Source: Agromyces intestinalis
Lineage (GTDB): Bacteria; Actinomycetota; Actinomycetes; Actinomycetales; Microbacteriaceae
Assembly: GCF_008365295.1 (NCBI RefSeq)
Contig: NZ_CP043505.1
Coordinates: forward strand, 3,348,001 to 3,412,000
Length of the DNA: 64,000 bases
Direction of reading: 5' to 3'
Shown here: piece by piece, positions 24,372 to 32,765 of the stretch
How the letters are laid out: each line of letters opens with the position of its first letter
How positions within the stretch are numbered: position 1 is the stretch's first letter
Position numbers and translations under genes: made by a program
The notes under the pieces: generated by a model
Database searches by the model: none
Seen by the model: the letters and a program-made list of their open reading frames with translations, nothing else
Told to the model about the DNA's origin: nothing

Positions 24372-27300
24372 CTAGTTCAGCGTGAACGTCAGCGTCTTCG
24401 CGTTGCCGGCAACGTCGAACACGACGAGGGTGTTCTCACCCGCGACCGCGCCGAAGATGCCAGGGCGCACGAAGTTGAGATCGCTCCACGCGTTGTCGGT
24501 CAGGTCCTTCTCGACCCCGTTCAGCGTCAGCTTGTCGATCTTGCCCGCGTCCGAGAGCTTGAAGCTCACGAGCGAGTAGACGCCATCGCTGCCGACGGTC
24601 TCGTTCGGGCCGCCCTTCACCGTCACGGTCGGAACCGTGGCGTCGATGGTGAACGCGAAGGTGCTCGTCTGCGAGATGAGCCCCTTCAGGTCCTGGGCGT
24701 TGTACTTGACCGTGTAGTCGCCGTCGGGCAGCGTCACGGTCGCGGAGTGCGTTCCGCTCTTCGCGCCGCCCACGGCGGACTGGGTGCTCTTCACGAGCAC
24801 GCCGTCCTGGTAGATGTTCGCCACGATCCGCTGCAGCCCGTGGTTGTCGGTCGCGTCGACCTGCACCTGGAGCTTCTGGAACGGCCCCGCCGTCGTCGGC
24901 GACACGAGCGTCACCTTCGGCTTGGTGAGGTCGGTGACGGTGAACGCGAACTGCTTGGTCTGCGACAGGTTGCCGGCCAGGTCGCGCGCGTTGTACCTCA
25001 GCGTGTAGTCGCCGAGCGGCAGCCCGCCCGATACCACGGTCGACAGGTCGATCGTGTGGGTGGCCTGCCCCGCGCCATCCGCCTTCAACTGCGTGCTCTT
25101 GTACAACGCGCCGTCCTTGTAGAGGTTGCCGACGACCACGTCGAGGCCGGTCTCGGCGTCGCGGGCCTCGAGCACCAGCGAGTGCTCGTTGCCGTCGAGC
25201 GTGGCCGACGGGTCGCCCGTGAGCTCGATCACGGGCTTCGCCGTGTCTTCGCCCTTGCTGCGGTCCAGCGCGATGCGCATCAGCTCGAGCATGCCGTTGG
25301 CGAACTCCTGCGACTCGGCGTGCGCCGAGGCGCCCGTCGGGTTCGACGACTCGAACGGCGGCTGGAACTGCGTGCCGACCTCGAAGTCCCAGGCGTAGAT
25401 GCCGTACTTGTACCAGAGCATGTCGCCCGAGTTGCCGGCCGCCGAGTACAGCACGTCGGCCACGGGGCCGGTGCGCGCCGGGGTCACCGACATGCCGCGG
25501 AAGCGCTTGATCTCGGTGAGGATGCGCTCGGCGGCCTCCCAGAAGTACGCCTCGTCCTCGGCGCTCGGGCGAGGAGCGGTTTCACGACCGGGCACCTTGT
25601 ACGCGCCGGGCGCCCACATGAAGTAGTTGCCCGAGCTGTGCAGGTTCATCGCGAACGTGATCTTGGGGTTGTTCGCGGCGATCCAGTCGATGTTGCGGCT
25701 CTCGGGCTCGCTCAGCTCCGACGGGCCGGCGTAAGTGTCGCCGGTGCACGAGGCGGATGCCCCGCTGTACCCGTCGAACAAGCTGTACTCGTCGTAGTTG
25801 CGGTTGACGTCGACGCCCCAGGTGTTGCGGGCGAGCGCGTCGGCGTTCCCGGTGATCGGGCAGTGGTTCGTCATGTTCCGTCGCTGCGAGGCGAAGTCGT
25901 AGAACGAGTAGTGCCCGCCATCCGGGTTCGTCGACGGGATGATCCAGATGTCGAGGTTGTTGACGATCTCGCGCACCTTCGCGTTCGTGGCGTAGTTGCG
26001 CAGCAGTCGCTCGGCGGTCTCGATCGTGACCAGTGGCGGCACCCACTCGCGCGCGTGCTCCTGCGCGTAGGCGAGCACGCCCGGCTTGGAGCCGTCGCGC
26101 ACCGCGCCGATGCGGATCGCGTATACGGGGTGCGGGTCGCGCGAGACCGTGTCGGGCGCCAGCAGGCCGTCGGTCAGCGCGACCGAGCCCGGTGCCACCA
26201 CGCCGGTTCCGGCGTTGCCGCGGTAGGTGTACGCGGTGACCAGCTCGGCCGCGGCGGGCGACGCGTTGAGCGCGGCGACGACCTGGGCGGCGGTCGACGT
26301 CACGGCCCCGCTCGCGTCGGTCGCGAGCGACACGGTCACCGTGGATCCCGCGACCGAGACCGACAGCGGCGCGTTCGCCGCGCCCGGGTCGACCGCGGTC
26401 ACGACGAGGTCGTTGCCGCCCTCGTGGCCCCACGCCGTCGAGTCGAGGCCGACGCGGCTCGCGTTGGCGGTGCCGAGCAGGCCCTGGGCGAGCCGGCGGT
26501 AGCCGTTCGTCTTGTAGGGCAGCTCGACGATCTCGGAGATCTGCGGGAACTCGGCCTGCAGCGACTCGATGCGGTCGTAGAGCTCGGTCGGCGTGAGGTA
26601 CGACGAGATGAAGTCGGTCTGGAATCCCGCGCCGAACACCGGGTCGCTCGAGATCGGCAGCCAGTCGCGCACGGTCGCGACGGCGACGTCGCCGGTGGGG
26701 CTGACGATGCGCACCTGGTCGGGACGCGTCTCGACCGCCGTGGCTCCGCGGTGCTTGATGTAGACGCTCGCGTCGACGAAACGGGTGATGTTCTGCGTGC
26801 CGCCGCTGCCGATCTCGGTGCCGGGCCCGTTGTCGCGCTCGACGACGAGCGGTGCCGTGTTGGCCTGGCCGTCGGCGTAGCGGGCCTCGACCGACAGGTA
26901 GCCGACCCCGAACGACGTGTAGTAGTCGGCGCGCAGGATCTCGACATCGGAGACGCCGTCGTCGGCGACCTCGGCCTGGAAGGTCTGCAGCTGCTCGATG
27001 GCTTCGCTGCGCACCGCCTCGCGCTCGGCGATCCGGGCCTCGGTGTCCTGTTCGGTGTAGAGCACGCCGCCGATGCTGAAGCCGCGAGCCTCGAGCGCCT
27101 CGACCTCGCTCGGGGTCACGATCGCGTCGACCGTGAAGGTGCCGTCCTCGTTGACGTCGACCCCGTGGTCGAGGTCGACGCCGGTCGCGACGAGGCGGTC
27201 GAGTTCGGTGCGGTCGGCGACCGTCACCTCCACGACGCTGACGTCCTCGTCGGCATTGCGCATGAGTTCGGGCAGCTCCTCCGAACCGGCCGCCGGGCCG

Positions 27301-27389
27301 ATCGGAGAGAGTGTGGTGAGCAGCAGCCCGGCGACGGCGGCGCTGACCGCCGCCCCTCCGAGCACTCTGCGTCGTCTGAACGCTGACAT
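24372..27389 (-). CDS. Secreted M14 zinc carboxypeptidase with insertion and C-terminal Ig-like domains
   Basis: A 1005-residue exported metallopeptidase. Residues 1-35 form a signal peptide with a twin-arginine-like start (FRRRRVLGG). The M14 catalytic domain has zinc ligands His445 and Glu448 (QEHAREW), His584 (MNLHSSGN) and catalytic Glu670 (WDFEVG), plus the substrate Arg/Asn region GVDVNRNY. About 105 residues (roughly 306-412) are inserted before the zinc site and look like a beta-rich module (AWGHEGGNDL, SVAGSTVTVSLATDASGAV). From 715 on, two Ig-like repeats (NLYKDGALYKSTQ, NIYQDGVLVKSTQ) and a third beta domain follow. AGGAGAGG precedes ATG 27389. It likely digests extracellular peptides. 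Confidence 0.88.
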   Translation of the reverse strand: MSAFRRRRVLGGAAVSAAVAGLLLTTLSPIGPAAGSEELPELMRNADEDVSVVEVTVADRTELDRLVATGVDLDHGVDVNEDGTFTVDAIVTPSEVEALEARGFSIGGVLYTEQDTEARIAEREAVRSEAIEQLQTFQAEVADDGVSDVEILRADYYTSFGVGYLSVEARYADGQANTAPLVVERDNGPGTEIGSGGTQNITRFVDASVYIKHRGATAVETRPDQVRIVSPTGDVAVATVRDWLPISSDPVFGAGFQTDFISSYLTPTELYDRIESLQAEFPQISEIVELPYKTNGYRRLAQGLLGTANASRVGLDSTAWGHEGGNDLVVTAVDPGAANAPLSVSVAGSTVTVSLATDASGAVTSTAAQVVAALNASPAAAELVTAYTYRGNAGTGVVAPGSVALTDGLLAPDTVSRDPHPVYAIRIGAVRDGSKPGVLAYAQEHAREWVPPLVTIETAERLLRNYATNAKVREIVNNLDIWIIPSTNPDGGHYSFYDFASQRRNMTNHCPITGNADALARNTWGVDVNRNYDEYSLFDGYSGASASCTGDTYAGPSELSEPESRNIDWIAANNPKITFAMNLHSSGNYFMWAPGAYKVPGRETAPRPSAEDEAYFWEAAERILTEIKRFRGMSVTPARTGPVADVLYSAAGNSGDMLWYKYGIYAWDFEVGTQFQPPFESSNPTGASAHAESQEFANGMLELMRIALDRSKGEDTAKPVIELTGDPSATLDGNEHSLVLEARDAETGLDVVVGNLYKDGALYKSTQLKADGAGQATHTIDLSTVVSGGLPLGDYTLRYNARDLAGNLSQTKQFAFTVTDLTKPKVTLVSPTTAGPFQKLQVQVDATDNHGLQRIVANIYQDGVLVKSTQSAVGGAKSGTHSATVTLPDGDYTVKYNAQDLKGLISQTSTFAFTIDATVPTVTVKGGPNETVGSDGVYSLVSFKLSDAGKIDKLTLNGVEKDLTDNAWSDLNFVRPGIFGAVAGENTLVVFDVAGNAKTLTFTLN

Positions 27390-27408
27390 CCGGATTCCTC
27401 TCCTGATC

Positions 27409-27428
27409 GCTCGCACGGGCGTGCGAGC
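27409..27428. repeat. 8-bp perfect hairpin in the carboxypeptidase leader
   Basis: GCTCGCAC / GTGCGAGC with a 4-base loop, just upstream of the ribosome binding site of the minus-strand carboxypeptidase gene. A second dyad with 9-bp arms (GACGACCCG / CGGGTCGTC) lies at 27477-27511. Both would be in the 5' leader of that mRNA. Confidence 0.5.
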
Positions 27429-27523
27429 GGACTCGGAGTGGTGCGGGGTGACTCCTCGTTGCATCACTCCGACGGTGACGACCCGGGCCCGGCGGTGCCG
27501 GACGGGTCGTCGCTTGTGGAATG

Positions 27524-27551
27524 TCTATAGGTGCGAGGCGAGGCGGGTCAA
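27524..27551 (-). promoter_or_regulatory. Sigma-A promoter of the M14 carboxypeptidase
   Basis: On the minus strand TTGACC (27551-27546), 16-base spacer and TATAGA (27529-27524), with an A-rich stretch upstream (AAAACATAGAAAACTA) like an UP element. The start point would be near 27517, giving a leader of about 125 bases. Confidence 0.65.
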
Positions 27552-27559
27552 TAGTTTTC

Positions 27560-27780
27560 TATGTTTTCGCTGAGAACCGGTGGGCGAAGTGCGAGGTGAG
27601 GATGCCTCGAATAGCGTCATTCTGCCCGCAACTCTCCGATCAGTGCGACATTCTGCTCGGTACTATGGCACTTCCCCGGTGAACTGATGCCAGATCGCGC
27701 GAGCGTGGACCTCTGACGGACTCCCTCCGTCGCATTCGCCATCGGGGTCGGGGAGGCGGCCTGGCGCGCGTGCCCGCGCC
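27560..27780. other. Non-coding centre of the divergent hydrolase region
   Basis: No convincing gene is seen. It contains two near-identical 15-mers, GCGTCATTCTGCCCG (27614-27628) and GCGACATTCTGCTCG (27645-27659), 31 bases apart, about three helical turns. They could be activator sites for either secreted hydrolase. Confidence 0.3.
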
Positions 27781-27810
27781 TTGACAATCCGTCGCGCAAC
27801 CGGGCAATAT
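27781..27810 (+). promoter_or_regulatory. Promoter of the GH43 gene
   Basis: TTGACA (27781-27786), 18-base spacer and CAATAT (27805-27810). Start point expected near 27817. Confidence 0.6.
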
Positions 27811-27820
27811 CCAACTGAAT

Positions 27821-27834
27821 TGTTACCGGTAACA
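27821..27834. promoter_or_regulatory. LacI-family operator
   Basis: TGTTACCGGTAACA is a perfect 14-base palindrome with the central CG step typical of LacI-family sites. It lies just downstream of the expected start point of the GH43 mRNA, an ideal roadblock position. The regulator is not encoded in the window. Confidence 0.75.
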
Positions 27835-27855
27835 CTCTCAATGAGGAGAACTCGA

Positions 27856-29259
27856 ATGCTGCACGCCGTATCCCGGTCCAGGAAGCTGCTCCTGGCGTTG
27901 CTCTCGCTGCTCACGGTCGGCCTGGTCATGCCGCTCATCGGCGCGGCGCCCGCCGTGGCAGCGCCGCCGTACTCGGGCTACGTCATGGGGTACTTCACCG
28001 AGTCGCCGAACCAGTCGGGCGACAGCTACGCGCTGCACCTCGCCGTCAGCCAGGACGGCCTGAACTGGACCCCGCTCAACCAGAACAACGCCGTCGTCAC
28101 GCCCACCGCCGGCACCCAGGGCCTGCGCGACCCGTACATCCTGCGCAAGCAGGACGACCGGTTCGTGGTGCTCGCCACCGACCTCAAGGGGCGGGTGTTC
28201 ACCGAGAACAATCAGTACATCCACGTCTGGGACTCCACCGACCTCACCGCGTTCAGCAACTACCGCCGTGTACGCCTGCACACGATGAACACCCACTCGT
28301 GGGCGCCGCAGGCGTTCTGGGTGCCCTCGCGCAACCAGTACGCGGTCATCTACTCGGCCAACAACGGCACGCGTGACGTCGTCATGGTCAACTACACGAC
28401 CGACTTCGTGAACATGGGATCGGCACAGGTCTTCTTCGACCCCGGCTTCAACGTGCTCGACGCCGACGTGCTCGTCGACGGCGGCAACTTCTACCTCAGC
28501 TACAAGAACATGGACAACGGCAACCTCTACGTCGCACGCTCGACCACGGGGGCGCCGAACAGCTTCACGACCCTGACGTCGGGCCTCAAGCAGGGCGGCG
28601 CCATCGAGGCTCCGATCCTGGTGAAGTCGAACACCACCAACACGTTCTGGCTGTGGGGCGACTCGTTCGCACCGTCGAACCCCGTCTTCTACGCCTGGCA
28701 GACGACCAACCCGGGCGGCAACTCGTGGTCGACGCTCAACCAGCGCAGCTTCACGGCGCCCATCAACGCCAAGCACGCCACCATCTCGCCGATCACGTCG
28801 GCCGAGTACACGAGGCTGCTCGATCGGTGGGGGGCACCGCAGTGGAACCGGCTCAAGTCGTACAACTTCCCCGACCGCTACGTGCGGCACGCCAGCAACG
28901 TGGCGCGCATCGACCCGTTCCCGATGGACCCGACGGCCGACCAGCAGTGGCGCATCGTTCCGGGGCTGGCCGATTCGGCCGGGGTGTCGTTCGAATCGGT
29001 CAACTTCCCGGGCCGGTACCTGCGTCACTCCAACTACGAGCTGCGTCTCGCGCAGAACGACAACACCTCGACCTTCCGGGCCGACGCGACGTTCTACCGC
29101 ACGGCCGGTCTCGCCGACAGCGCCTGGGCCTCATTCCGCTCGTACAACTTCCCCGACCGCTACATCCGGCACTCGGGGTACGTGCTGCGGATCGACGTGC
29201 TCTCGAGCAGCTCCGCGCAGACCGCACGCCAGGACGCGACCTTCCAGGTCACGCGCTGA
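27856..29259 (+). CDS. Secreted GH43-type arabinosidase with AbfB (CBM42) domain
   Basis: A 467-residue exported glycosidase. Residues 1-35 are a signal peptide ending AAPAVAAPPYSG. The first 310 residues form a five-bladed propeller of the GH43/clan F kind: MGYFTESPNQSGDSYALHLAVSQDGLNWTPL, GLRDPYILRKQDDRFVVLATD, HSWAPQAFWV and IEAPILVKSN, with Asp and Glu candidates in each. The last 140 residues form an AbfB domain with three repeats of the type SYNFPDRYVRHASN, which binds arabinose side chains. It probably releases arabinose from arabinan or arabinoxylan. ATG 27856 has GAGGAGA upstream. The LacI operator implies sugar induction. Confidence 0.88.
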   Translation: MLHAVSRSRKLLLALLSLLTVGLVMPLIGAAPAVAAPPYSGYVMGYFTESPNQSGDSYALHLAVSQDGLNWTPLNQNNAVVTPTAGTQGLRDPYILRKQDDRFVVLATDLKGRVFTENNQYIHVWDSTDLTAFSNYRRVRLHTMNTHSWAPQAFWVPSRNQYAVIYSANNGTRDVVMVNYTTDFVNMGSAQVFFDPGFNVLDADVLVDGGNFYLSYKNMDNGNLYVARSTTGAPNSFTTLTSGLKQGGAIEAPILVKSNTTNTFWLWGDSFAPSNPVFYAWQTTNPGGNSWSTLNQRSFTAPINAKHATISPITSAEYTRLLDRWGAPQWNRLKSYNFPDRYVRHASNVARIDPFPMDPTADQQWRIVPGLADSAGVSFESVNFPGRYLRHSNYELRLAQNDNTSTFRADATFYRTAGLADSAWASFRSYNFPDRYIRHSGYVLRIDVLSSSSAQTARQDATFQVTR

Positions 29260-29265
29260 CATCGG

Positions 29266-29293
29266 CCCGACCCGGCCCACGGGCCGGGTCGGG
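29266..29293. terminator. GC-rich hairpin after the GH43 gene
   Basis: CCCGACCCGGCCC and its exact inverse, 13 bp with a 2-base centre, seven bases after the stop. No T-run follows, as is usual in this GC range. It can also stop the convergent gene at 29332. Confidence 0.65.
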
Positions 29294-29331
29294 TCGGGCC
29301 CGCGCGTCGGCCGACCGGGCGACGCGAGTGC

Positions 29332-30147
29332 TCACAGGGCGATGTCGACTCCGAACAGTCGCATCGTCTCATAGCCGAAGCCGGCGAAGCTGTAGAGCGC
29401 GAGCACCGCGCCCAGCCCGGCTTCGCGCATCGATCCAGTGCGACCGAGAAGGGGCAGCGCGACGTACCCGTTCGGCAGCCACAGTTGCCTCAGCACCGGC
29501 ACGGGTCGGATGCTCCGGGGCGGCCGCGGCACCCACGGCCACAGCAGACCGGGAAGCCCGCCGACGGTGAGGAGGTCGCCGGCGAGGTGGACGGTGAAGC
29601 CGACCGTGACCGCGAGCGGGAACCACGCCGCCTGCTCGGGTGCGGCGATCGCGATGAACGCGCCGAGCGCAGCGCCCACGAACCACGCGAGCGGCCACGA
29701 GACGACGAACCGGCGTGCTCGAAGTCCGAACGCGGTGAGCGCGGCGGTGCCGATGCCGGCGCCCGCGGCGAGGGTGCCGGTGCCGACCGCCTCTGCCGAG
29801 ACCGTGTGCGGTGCGAGTACGTCGGCCGGCAGCGTGACGAGCGAGAGGGCCCACGCGGCCGCGGCGACCACGGCCACCGCGAGAGCGGAGTGCGCGCCGT
29901 GGCGGTGCCCGCCGGTGAGCTCGCCGATGGCATCGGTCGCGAGCCGTCCGAGGATCGGCACCGCTCGGGCGATCGTGGCGCTGCGGTGATCGGCATCGGG
30001 CAGCAGAGCGGCACCGGCGCAGACCGCGGCGCCCGCCAGCACGCCGGTCGGGTCGAGCGGGTAGATGCCGAGCGTCGCGACCGGCATGGCGCTCGTGACG
30101 GCCACCCAGGCGGCGGCACCGCTCGTCGCGTGCGTGATGCCCATCAT
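29332..30147 (-). CDS. YdjM-like (DUF457) membrane-bound metal-dependent hydrolase
   Basis: A 271-residue protein with about six spans. It begins MMGITHATSGAAAW, the standard start of YdjM/LexA-binding membrane hydrolases, and continues GAALLPDADHRSATIAR and GGHRHGAHSAL, which supply Asp and His metal ligands. A third His/Asp site is in VGFTVHLAGDLLTVGGLPGLLWPW. ATG 30147 has AGGAG eight bases upstream. The frame stays open upstream through a heptamer repeat, so a longer product is formally possible, but the family starts at MMGITH. Confidence 0.8.
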   Translation of the reverse strand: MMGITHATSGAAAWVAVTSAMPVATLGIYPLDPTGVLAGAAVCAGAALLPDADHRSATIARAVPILGRLATDAIGELTGGHRHGAHSALAVAVVAAAAWALSLVTLPADVLAPHTVSAEAVGTGTLAAGAGIGTAALTAFGLRARRFVVSWPLAWFVGAALGAFIAIAAPEQAAWFPLAVTVGFTVHLAGDLLTVGGLPGLLWPWVPRPPRSIRPVPVLRQLWLPNGYVALPLLGRTGSMREAGLGAVLALYSFAGFGYETMRLFGVDIAL

Positions 30148-30171
30148 GTCGGGTGGTCTCCTGCCTGCCGA

Positions 30172-30227
30172 GTGCCGGGTGCCGGGTGCCGGGTGCCGGG
30201 TGCCGGGTGCCGGGTGCCGGGTGCCGG
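30172..30227. repeat. Heptamer tandem repeat (GTGCCGG)8
   Basis: Eight exact head-to-tail copies of GTGCCGG. It lies 25-80 bases upstream of the membrane hydrolase start on the minus strand, between its likely promoter and ribosome site. Because seven is not a multiple of three, slippage would change both spacing and any upstream reading frame. Confidence 0.9.
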
Positions 30228-30373
30228 GCCGCCCGTGGTCGGGCCGCCGACCAGTCTGCCCGTGCCGACCGACATCGGGGCGCGGCCGTCCACATCCCGC
30301 GGTGGGTCGTCGGGCGCCGGACCGCAACGAGTGTCCGCCCGTCCGGGCGCGACGAGCACGCCGCCCGAGCGCT

Positions 30374-30967
30374 TCAGTCGTCGAAGCCGCGCGCGATGAG
30401 CGCGTCGCCGAGTTCGTCGGCGGACTGCAGCGCCCGCACGACGACGGGCACGGCGAGGGCGAGCGGCGAGCCTTCTGCGCCGCGTGCCCGGCGTGCCTCG
30501 ATCACCGCACGCACGATCTCGGCGAGCAGGGGAAGGCAGCGGATGGCGAGTGCGAGTGCGAGTCCGACGCGGTCGGGGTCGATGAACCGCCGCAACGGAC
30601 GGAGCATCCGCTGCATCGCATCGAGCGTGGCGGGCACCGGGGTTGTGAGCGTGTAGAGCGCGGCGAGCGCCACGGCCACCGTGAGCCGCGTGCTCATCGT
30701 CGCTGCGGCCTCCCAGCCGCCGAAGAAGAACTGCACCGGCACGGCGATCGCGAGGATCCAGGCGAGAGGCACCAGTTGCGCGAGTGCGACCCGCACGGGG
30801 ATGCGAGCGAGCACGAAGCAGACGGCGGTGACGCCGAGCAGCAGGAGCTGCACCCAGAGTGCGCTGAAGGCGGCCGAGACGCCGACGATGAGCGCGAGCG
30901 CGCCGAGCTTCGCGAGCGCCGGCATTCGGTGCACGAGCGACCTGCCCGGATGGTAGAGCCCGATCAT
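30374..30967 (-). CDS. bioN: Energy-coupling factor transporter transmembrane protein (BioN/EcfT)
   Basis: A 197-residue T component of an ECF transporter. It has five or so spans and the coupling helix with the A-R-x motif AVIEARRARGAEGSPLALAVPVVVRALQSADELGDALIARGFDD, which transmits ATP hydrolysis to the substrate-binding subunit. It starts MIGLYHPGRSLVHRMPALAKLG, typical for BioN. The start overlaps the upstream ATPase stop (GTGA/ATGA type coupling), placing it as the last gene of the biotin operon. Confidence 0.9.
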   Translation of the reverse strand: MIGLYHPGRSLVHRMPALAKLGALALIVGVSAAFSALWVQLLLLGVTAVCFVLARIPVRVALAQLVPLAWILAIAVPVQFFFGGWEAAATMSTRLTVAVALAALYTLTTPVPATLDAMQRMLRPLRRFIDPDRVGLALALAIRCLPLLAEIVRAVIEARRARGAEGSPLALAVPVVVRALQSADELGDALIARGFDD

Positions 30968-31644
30968 CCGATCGCCGCCCGGTACGCGTCGATCGCCGCC
31001 GCGGGCTCGCCGTCCGCGGCGATCCGGCCGTCGTCGATGACGATGACGCGGTCGTACCGCTCGAAGAGGTCGAGCTGGTGGCTCACGACGACGATCTGCT
31101 GGTCGAGCCGCTCGAGATGCTCCGAGACCAGGCGCGCGTTCCGCGCGTCGAGGAGCGTCGTCGGCTCGTCGGCGACGAGGATCGCAGGGCGTGCGACGAG
31201 CACCGCGGCGAGCGCGAGCAGCTGCTTCTGGCCGCCCGAGAGCCGGTGCGCGGGCCGGTCGGCGAGGTCGGTGAGACCGAACCGCTCGAGCGTCTCATCG
31301 ACTCGGGCTGCGGCCTCGGCCGCGGGGAGCCGGTGCCGGCGAAGGGTGAAGGCGACGTCTTCGCGTACGGTCGGCATGACGATCTGGGTGTCGGGGTTCG
31401 TGAAGACGAACCCGACGAGCCTGCGAACCTCGCGGGCCTTGCGCGCGACGTCGATCCCGTCGACCGTGACGGTTCCGGTGGTCGGGGCGACGAGCCCGTT
31501 GATCATGCGCACGAGGGTCGACTTGCCCGAGCCGTTGGCGCCGATGATGCCGATCCGGCGTTCGGTGAGAGTGAGGGTGATGTCGCGCAGCACGGGGGTG
31601 CCGCCGATCTCGCAGCCGGCACGGTCGAACTCGATGATGCTCAT
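30964..31644 (-). CDS. bioM: Energy-coupling factor ATPase (BioM/EcfA)
   Basis: A 226-residue ABC ATPase of the ECF type. Walker A is GANGSGKST, the Q-loop region FVFTNPDTQIVMPTVREDVAF is typical of EcfA, the signature is LSGGQKQ, Walker B ILVADEPTTLLD and the H-loop VVSHQLD. Together with BioN and BioY it would form a biotin importer. ATG 31644 overlaps the stop of the thiolase gene by four bases. Confidence 0.92.
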   Translation of the reverse strand: MSIIEFDRAGCEIGGTPVLRDITLTLTERRIGIIGANGSGKSTLVRMINGLVAPTTGTVTVDGIDVARKAREVRRLVGFVFTNPDTQIVMPTVREDVAFTLRRHRLPAAEAAARVDETLERFGLTDLADRPAHRLSGGQKQLLALAAVLVARPAILVADEPTTLLDARNARLVSEHLERLDQQIVVVSHQLDLFERYDRVIVIDDGRIAADGEPAAAIDAYRAAIG

Positions 31645-32765
31645 GCGATCCGTTCCACGATCATCGCGATGCCCTGCCCGCCGCCGATGGAGCAGGCGGC
31701 GAGCCCCAGCCGTGCGTCGTCGGAGGCGGCGATGCGTGCGGCGAGTCGCACGAGCAGCACCGCGCCCGAGGCGCCCCAGGGGTGGCCGAGTGCGAGCGCG
31801 CCGCCGTCGGCGTTGACCATCCGCTCGTCGAGCTCGAGTGCGTCGGTCACGGCGAGCAGTTGCGCGGCGAACGCCTCGGTGATCTCGACGAATCCGAGGT
31901 CGGCCACGGAAGCGCCGGCGCGGGCGAGTGCGGAACGGATCGCCGGTGCCGCCCCCAAGCCGGGCAGGGCGGGATCGCCCGCCGCGACGGCGGCGGCGCG
32001 GACCCGCAGGGCGGGCACTCCGAGCGAGCGGGCCGCGGCCTCGTCGATCACCGCCATCGCGGCGGCGCCGTCGGCATTGCCGCACGAGTTTCCGGCCGTG
32101 ACGGTTCCCTGCGCTTCGAAGGCCGCCGGGAACCGGGCGAGCGTCGCCCCATCGAGCCCTCGGCGGGGTCGCTCGTCTCGGTCCACACCCGCGACTTCGA
32201 CGATCTCTCGGTCGAATCGGCCCGCGTCGCGAGCGGCGACGGCTCGAGCGTGCGAACTGGCGGCCCAGGCATCCTGCCGCTCTCGACGCACGCCGGCCGT
32301 ACGCGCGACGGCCTCGGCGGCGGGCCCCATATCGGGGTCGGGGAAGCCGGCCGGAGCGAACGGCGCGCGTGTGTAGCGCTCACCCGAGTCGGGCCAGAAC
32401 CGGTGCGGCGCGGTCGACGCCGACTCGGCTCCGCCGGCCAGGACGAGTCGCGCATCGCCCGCTCGCACCCTGGCCGAAGCCTGCAGTACTGCGTCGAGCC
32501 CGGATCCGCACTGGCGGTCGACGGTCACTCCCGGTACGTGAGCTCCGAGGCCCGCTCGGAGCGCGGCCACCCGGGCGAGGTCACCGCCCGGGCCGAGGCA
32601 GTTGCCGAGCACGACGTCCTCGACGGCGAGGCCCGCGGGTGCGACCGCGTCGGCGACGGCGGCGAGCACGGGTGCGGCGAGTGCGTCGACGGTGAGGTCG
32701 CGCAACGCGCGGCGCTCCTGGCCGATCGGCGTGCGACGGGCGGCGACGATCGCGGCCCCGGTCAT
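31641..32765 (-). CDS. Thiolase-family acyltransferase inside the biotin operon
   Basis: A 374-residue thiolase with the acylated Cys in DRQCGSGLDAVLQA, the His motif NADGGALALGHPWGASGA and the C-terminal Cys in ACSIGGGQGIAMIVE. All catalytic residues are present, so it should condense or cleave acyl-CoA. It lies between an acyl-CoA ligase and bioMN with four-base overlaps on both sides. The same pair (YhfS-YhfT) accompanies a bioY gene in Bacillus subtilis, where the operon is BirA-controlled; a role in making or recycling a pimeloyl precursor has been suggested there. Here that is inference. Confidence 0.88.
   Translation of the reverse strand: MTGAAIVAARRTPIGQERRALRDLTVDALAAPVLAAVADAVAPAGLAVEDVVLGNCLGPGGDLARVAALRAGLGAHVPGVTVDRQCGSGLDAVLQASARVRAGDARLVLAGGAESASTAPHRFWPDSGERYTRAPFAPAGFPDPDMGPAAEAVARTAGVRRERQDAWAASSHARAVAARDAGRFDREIVEVAGVDRDERPRRGLDGATLARFPAAFEAQGTVTAGNSCGNADGAAAMAVIDEAAARSLGVPALRVRAAAVAAGDPALPGLGAAPAIRSALARAGASVADLGFVEITEAFAAQLLAVTDALELDERMVNADGGALALGHPWGASGAVLLVRLAARIAASDDARLGLAACSIGGGQGIAMIVERIA

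Noticed and set aside
24288-27386. 1032-codon open frame opposite the M14 gene
   Set aside because: Arg/His/Val-rich shadow of a high-GC gene; no motifs, and the minus-strand protein has full catalytic motifs.
30172-30227. Possible CRISPR array
   Set aside because: Seven-base units without spacers; a simple tandem repeat.
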